Positions 5,449 through 7,482 of a DNA stretch of 7,482 nt are shown here, in pieces. Both the position numbers and the translations under genes were made by a program. The notes beneath the pieces were generated by a model. It searched no databases. It was not told where the DNA came from and worked only from the letters and a program-made list of their open reading frames with translations. Source of the stretch: Desulfobacteraceae bacterium. Its GTDB lineage: Bacteria; Desulfobacterota; Desulfobacteria; Desulfobacterales; ETH-SRB1. The stretch lies in contig DAOWEW010000115.1 in assembly GCA_030638305.1 (NCBI GenBank), positions 1 through 7,482 on the forward strand, given 5' to 3'. Position 1 is the first letter of the stretch. Each line of letters opens with the position of its first letter.

Positions 5449-6170
5449 TAAAGCGGCCAAATCCAGTCCAATATCCTTGCCATCCAGCCGGGACGCTGAC
5501 GGTCATTAATTATACCTGCGCCACTATATGCAATTTTGGCATTAGCTATATAAGTTGACAGGATTACGTTATCTGGCGAAATGTCTCTCGGCCGAATAAT
5601 TCCGGATAAGGTTATCGTCTGTTCCTCGCTGTTTACCGTTACTTCACGAGTGCCCACAATCTCAAGGTTGCCGTTAGGCAATACTTTTGTGACCCTTGCT
5701 GTGATATATGCCGTAAGGTCTCCACTTCTCGTGGTTGTCCCTGATCCGTCAAAGTTGTTCGACAAACCACTCTGTATTTTTGCAAAAGGATTAAAAAATG
5801 GATGAGGGCTCTTTGTACTGCCTGTTCCATACCGACCTTCCAAACCGAATAAATTATCTACGCCCATAGATAAAGAAGAACTTTTGCCTGTATTGGTTGT
5901 AGCTTTATTTGAAGCGCTTGAGGATTCAACTATTTTAATAGTAACAATATCTCCGACTTTCCCGGCTTTCGAATTTACAAACAACTCGTTCAAATGACCG
6001 CCATCCTGCCATAGAGACCCGTTATATTTTAAAGCAGGTTCTTCTTCATTGGCCTGATTGACAATATTATCCATTGGCGGTTTTGTTTCTTTAATCCTAC
6101 CGGCACAACCAAAAAAAAGAATAAAAAAGAATAAAAAAAAGCAGACGTACATTTTGTATTTGCAAAACAT
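5448..6170 (-). CDS. flgH: FlgH, flagellar L-ring lipoprotein
   Basis: FlgH forms the outer-membrane L-ring that surrounds the distal rod. The 240-residue product begins with a very hydrophobic, Phe-rich signal peptide (FFLFFFILFF) followed by GC at 21-22. Cys22 is the expected lipidated residue, although Phe at -2 and -3 makes the lipobox atypical. Family landmarks are NGSLWQD (50-56), KVGDIVTIKI (71-80), a Gly/Ser/Thr-rich central part (100-150), VLPNGNLEIVGTREV (163-177), RPRDISPDN and the closing GWMARILDWIWPL, which is nearly invariant in FlgH. The start ATG has GGAG 10 nt upstream and is preferred over Met7. The gaps to flgA (18 bp) and flgI (21 bp) indicate one operon. Its signal peptide codons contain T8, T6 and T8 tracts. 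Confidence 0.97.
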   Translation of the reverse strand: MFCKYKMYVCFFLFFFILFFGCAGRIKETKPPMDNIVNQANEEEPALKYNGSLWQDGGHLNELFVNSKAGKVGDIVTIKIVESSSASNKATTNTGKSSSLSMGVDNLFGLEGRYGTGSTKSPHPFFNPFAKIQSGLSNNFDGSGTTTRSGDLTAYITARVTKVLPNGNLEIVGTREVTVNSEEQTITLSGIIRPRDISPDNVILSTYIANAKIAYSGAGIINDRQRPGWMARILDWIWPL

Positions 6171-6180
6171 TCTTTTAAAT

Positions 6181-6184
6181 CTCC
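6181..6184 (-). promoter_or_regulatory. Shine-Dalgarno sequence of flgH
   Basis: GGAG lies 10 nt before the first ATG of flgH, in the short flgA-flgH gap. The spacing is slightly long, but it favours the first ATG over the in-frame Met7. Confidence 0.5.
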
Positions 6185-6188
6185 GCTT

Positions 6189-7199
6189 TTAAAAATTAAC
6201 CACTACTGTATTTGAATTGAGTATACGTGCGTATATTCCTTTTTTAGAATCAAGATTTACAACTCTTATTCTCTCGCCCATACGGCCTTTTTCCTTAACT
6301 TCTCCAAGAGCGGTAATTCTTAAAGCATTCGATTCAGCAATGATCGACACAATGTCTCCGCGCCTGACCAAAGGTGGCAATTCTATAAGATCAGCCCTTA
6401 AAACCGTTTTTGCATCAATTGCTCTTTTGGCTCTTTTGCCAAGGACATCTTCGGAGCTGGTAATAATATTGAATGACAAATTTGATATATCCCTTTGTTG
6501 TAAACAGATGTCATTTTCTGTTATCGTTTTATACCTTCCAATTGGCCTTTTAGTGACAACCACTTCTGTTAACACCTCAATATCAACAGTCACCGAGACC
6601 TTCTTTTGAAAGATACCGTTTACATTAAAAACAACGGAAAGGGGGATTAAACCAAAAAAGTCCATGTGTCTGGGAAGAACAACGTTATAGGTCACCCTTC
6701 CTTTTGGAAGAACCACGCTGCGATTGACCTGAATCTTCTTGACCCTTACTCTGTTTCTTTCATAGGGAATTTTTTTATATATAAAATCCAGTGCAATCTT
6801 TTCAATCTTCTCCCTGGAAATCTCAATAAAACTTCCGGATATCTCATTTTTTTCAGGAACCTCTATTATTATCCGGGATAAATCAACGCCGTTTTGTTTC
6901 AAGCGGGTTTTTATGTAATGTTCATCAATCTGACGTGACTTTCCGGGCAAAGGCGCCCTTCCAACGACAATAGCCTGTAGTTTTTGAACAAACTCAGAGT
7001 CTTCACCTTTGATCACGGCAATTTTTCCCAGCAATATCTTATCAGCTTCTATCTCCGCCTTTTTTAAAACCCTTATACTAATTATATCCGCAGCAAACAA
7101 ATCCGCCGATATTCCCAATATAGAAAAAAAGAGTGACAGGCAGAGAATAAAACCGACAATTTTTTTTTGCTTTGAGCTTTTTTGCTTTAAGCTTTTCAT
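6189..7199 (-). CDS. flgA: FlgA, periplasmic chaperone for P-ring assembly
   Basis: FlgA helps FlgI assemble into the P-ring in the periplasm. The 336-residue product has a basic N-terminus, a hydrophobic stretch (14-32) and a likely signal cleavage at LFA/A (about residue 36). Residues 38-200 form an N-terminal portion longer than in the 219-residue E. coli protein. The SAF-like domain (about 211-275) contains VVVTKRPIGRYKTITENDI, the segment IITSSEDVLGKRAKRAIDAKTVLRADLIE split around it, and then PPLVRRGDIVSIIAES. The C-terminal domain ends with LGEVKEKGRMGERIRVVNLDS and a short strand, typical of FlgA. The start is the first ATG, 9 bp after the flgG stop. No strong Shine-Dalgarno sequence is seen, so coupling to flgG is likely. 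Codons 2-11 form a 15-nt tandem duplication. Confidence 0.95.
   Translation of the reverse strand: MKSLKQKSSKQKKIVGFILCLSLFFSILGISADLFAADIISIRVLKKAEIEADKILLGKIAVIKGEDSEFVQKLQAIVVGRAPLPGKSRQIDEHYIKTRLKQNGVDLSRIIIEVPEKNEISGSFIEISREKIEKIALDFIYKKIPYERNRVRVKKIQVNRSVVLPKGRVTYNVVLPRHMDFFGLIPLSVVFNVNGIFQKKVSVTVDIEVLTEVVVTKRPIGRYKTITENDICLQQRDISNLSFNIITSSEDVLGKRAKRAIDAKTVLRADLIELPPLVRRGDIVSIIAESNALRITALGEVKEKGRMGERIRVVNLDSKKGIYARILNSNTVVVNF
7167..7196 (-). repeat. 15-nt tandem direct repeat at the start of flgA, leading into an A9 tract
   Basis: Codons 2-6 and 7-11 of flgA are a 15-nt duplication with one mismatch (AAAAGCTTAAAGCAA and AAAAGCTCAAAGCAA), encoding KSLKQ then KSSKQ. The second copy runs into nine consecutive A on the coding strand (7160-7168). 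It makes up the basic n-region of the signal peptide, which tolerates changes in length by whole repeats. Confidence 0.8.
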
Positions 7200-7208
7200 T
7201 TTATTAAC

Positions 7209-7482
7209 TTATCGTTTAAGATTGTTTGCCATTTGCAACATTTCATCGGAGGCCTGGATGGCTTTGCTGTTAATTTCATAAGCCCTTTGGGCAGTAATCA
7301 TATTGACCATCTCATCAACCACGCTAACATTAGACATTTCCAGGTATCCTTGACTGATGGTACCGAACCCATCTTCTCCGGCAATACCGGTAACAGGATC
7401 ACCTGAAGCTGATGTACCAAGATATAGATTTCTGCCTATGCTGTTTAGCCCGGCAGGATTAATAAACTTGACAAGCTCAATA
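7209..7482 (-). CDS. flgG: FlgG, flagellar distal rod protein, C-terminal 90 residues
   Basis: FlgG builds the distal rod, the drive shaft that passes through the P- and L-rings. Only the 3' end is in the window; translation from the right edge runs to a TAA at 7209-7211. The visible part contains [20 protein letters not shown], then [20 protein letters not shown] and [27 protein letters not shown]. The LE-SNV-VVDEMV motif and the closing helix are the D0 signature of rod and hook proteins. The NPAGL and N-Y-TSASG spacing fits FlgG better than FlgF, and the following flgA supports this. The protein is normally about 260 residues, so roughly 170 residues lie outside. Confidence 0.94.
   Translation of the reverse strand, partial: IELVKFINPAGLNSIGRNLYLGTSASGDPVTGIAGEDGFGTISQGYLEMSNVSVVDEMVNMITAQRAYEINSKAIQASDEMLQMANNLKR

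Noticed and set aside
7105..7112. GCCGATAT on the plus strand inside flgA as a second sigma-28 -10 element
   Set aside because: No TAAA-like -35 lies 11-12 nt upstream, it is antisense within flgA, and no plus-strand gene follows.

Overview
The window is a motility and chemotaxis locus read entirely from the minus strand (right to left in window coordinates). The protein set is Gram-negative: a P-ring protein, an L-ring lipoprotein and a P-ring assembly chaperone. The gene order flgG-flgA-flgH-flgI-flgJ-flgM-flgN, the single-domain FlgJ, the long FlgA and the moderate, AT-leaning base composition most resemble Desulfobacterota (former Deltaproteobacteria, Desulfobacter- or Geobacter-like groups). 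That placement is inference from gene order and protein style, not from a database search.

Right part (about 3967-7482): the late rod and ring operon. It holds the 3' end of flgG (distal rod), flgA (periplasmic P-ring chaperone), flgH (outer-membrane L-ring lipoprotein), flgI (P-ring) and a short flgJ (rod-binding/capping domain only). Gaps are 9, 18 and 21 bp, then a 1-base stop/start overlap, so these genes are almost certainly one transcript. Together the products carry the rod through the peptidoglycan and outer membrane.

Middle (about 3870-3980): the end of flgJ and the 92-bp gap behind it carry a very good sigma-28 (FliA) promoter, with a perfect GCCGATAA -10 element and an upstream TAAAGCTT. 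It is followed by a strong Shine-Dalgarno sequence in front of flgM.

Left part (1-3874): a predicted sigma-28-dependent unit consisting of flgM (anti-sigma-28 factor), flgN (chaperone of the hook-filament junction proteins, overlapping flgM by ATGA), cheA (853-residue histidine kinase of unusual architecture) and the 5' part of cheR (receptor methyltransferase), which runs off the left edge. FlgM is therefore predicted to be made from the promoter class it inhibits, and the chemotaxis kinase and methyltransferase would switch on with the filament genes once the hook is complete and FlgM is exported. In many relatives flgK and flgL follow flgN; here chemotaxis genes occupy that place.

No RNA gene, insertion sequence, CRISPR array or clear intrinsic terminator was seen. 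There is no gene-free stretch over 300 bases. I found no clearly new system. The points of most interest are the sigma-28 promoter wiring chemotaxis to FlgM, the domain layout of CheA, a G-rich tract over the flgI ribosome binding site, a heptamer repeat before cheR, a 22-bp perfect palindrome in cheA, and homopolymer tracts in the flgA and flgH signal peptides.
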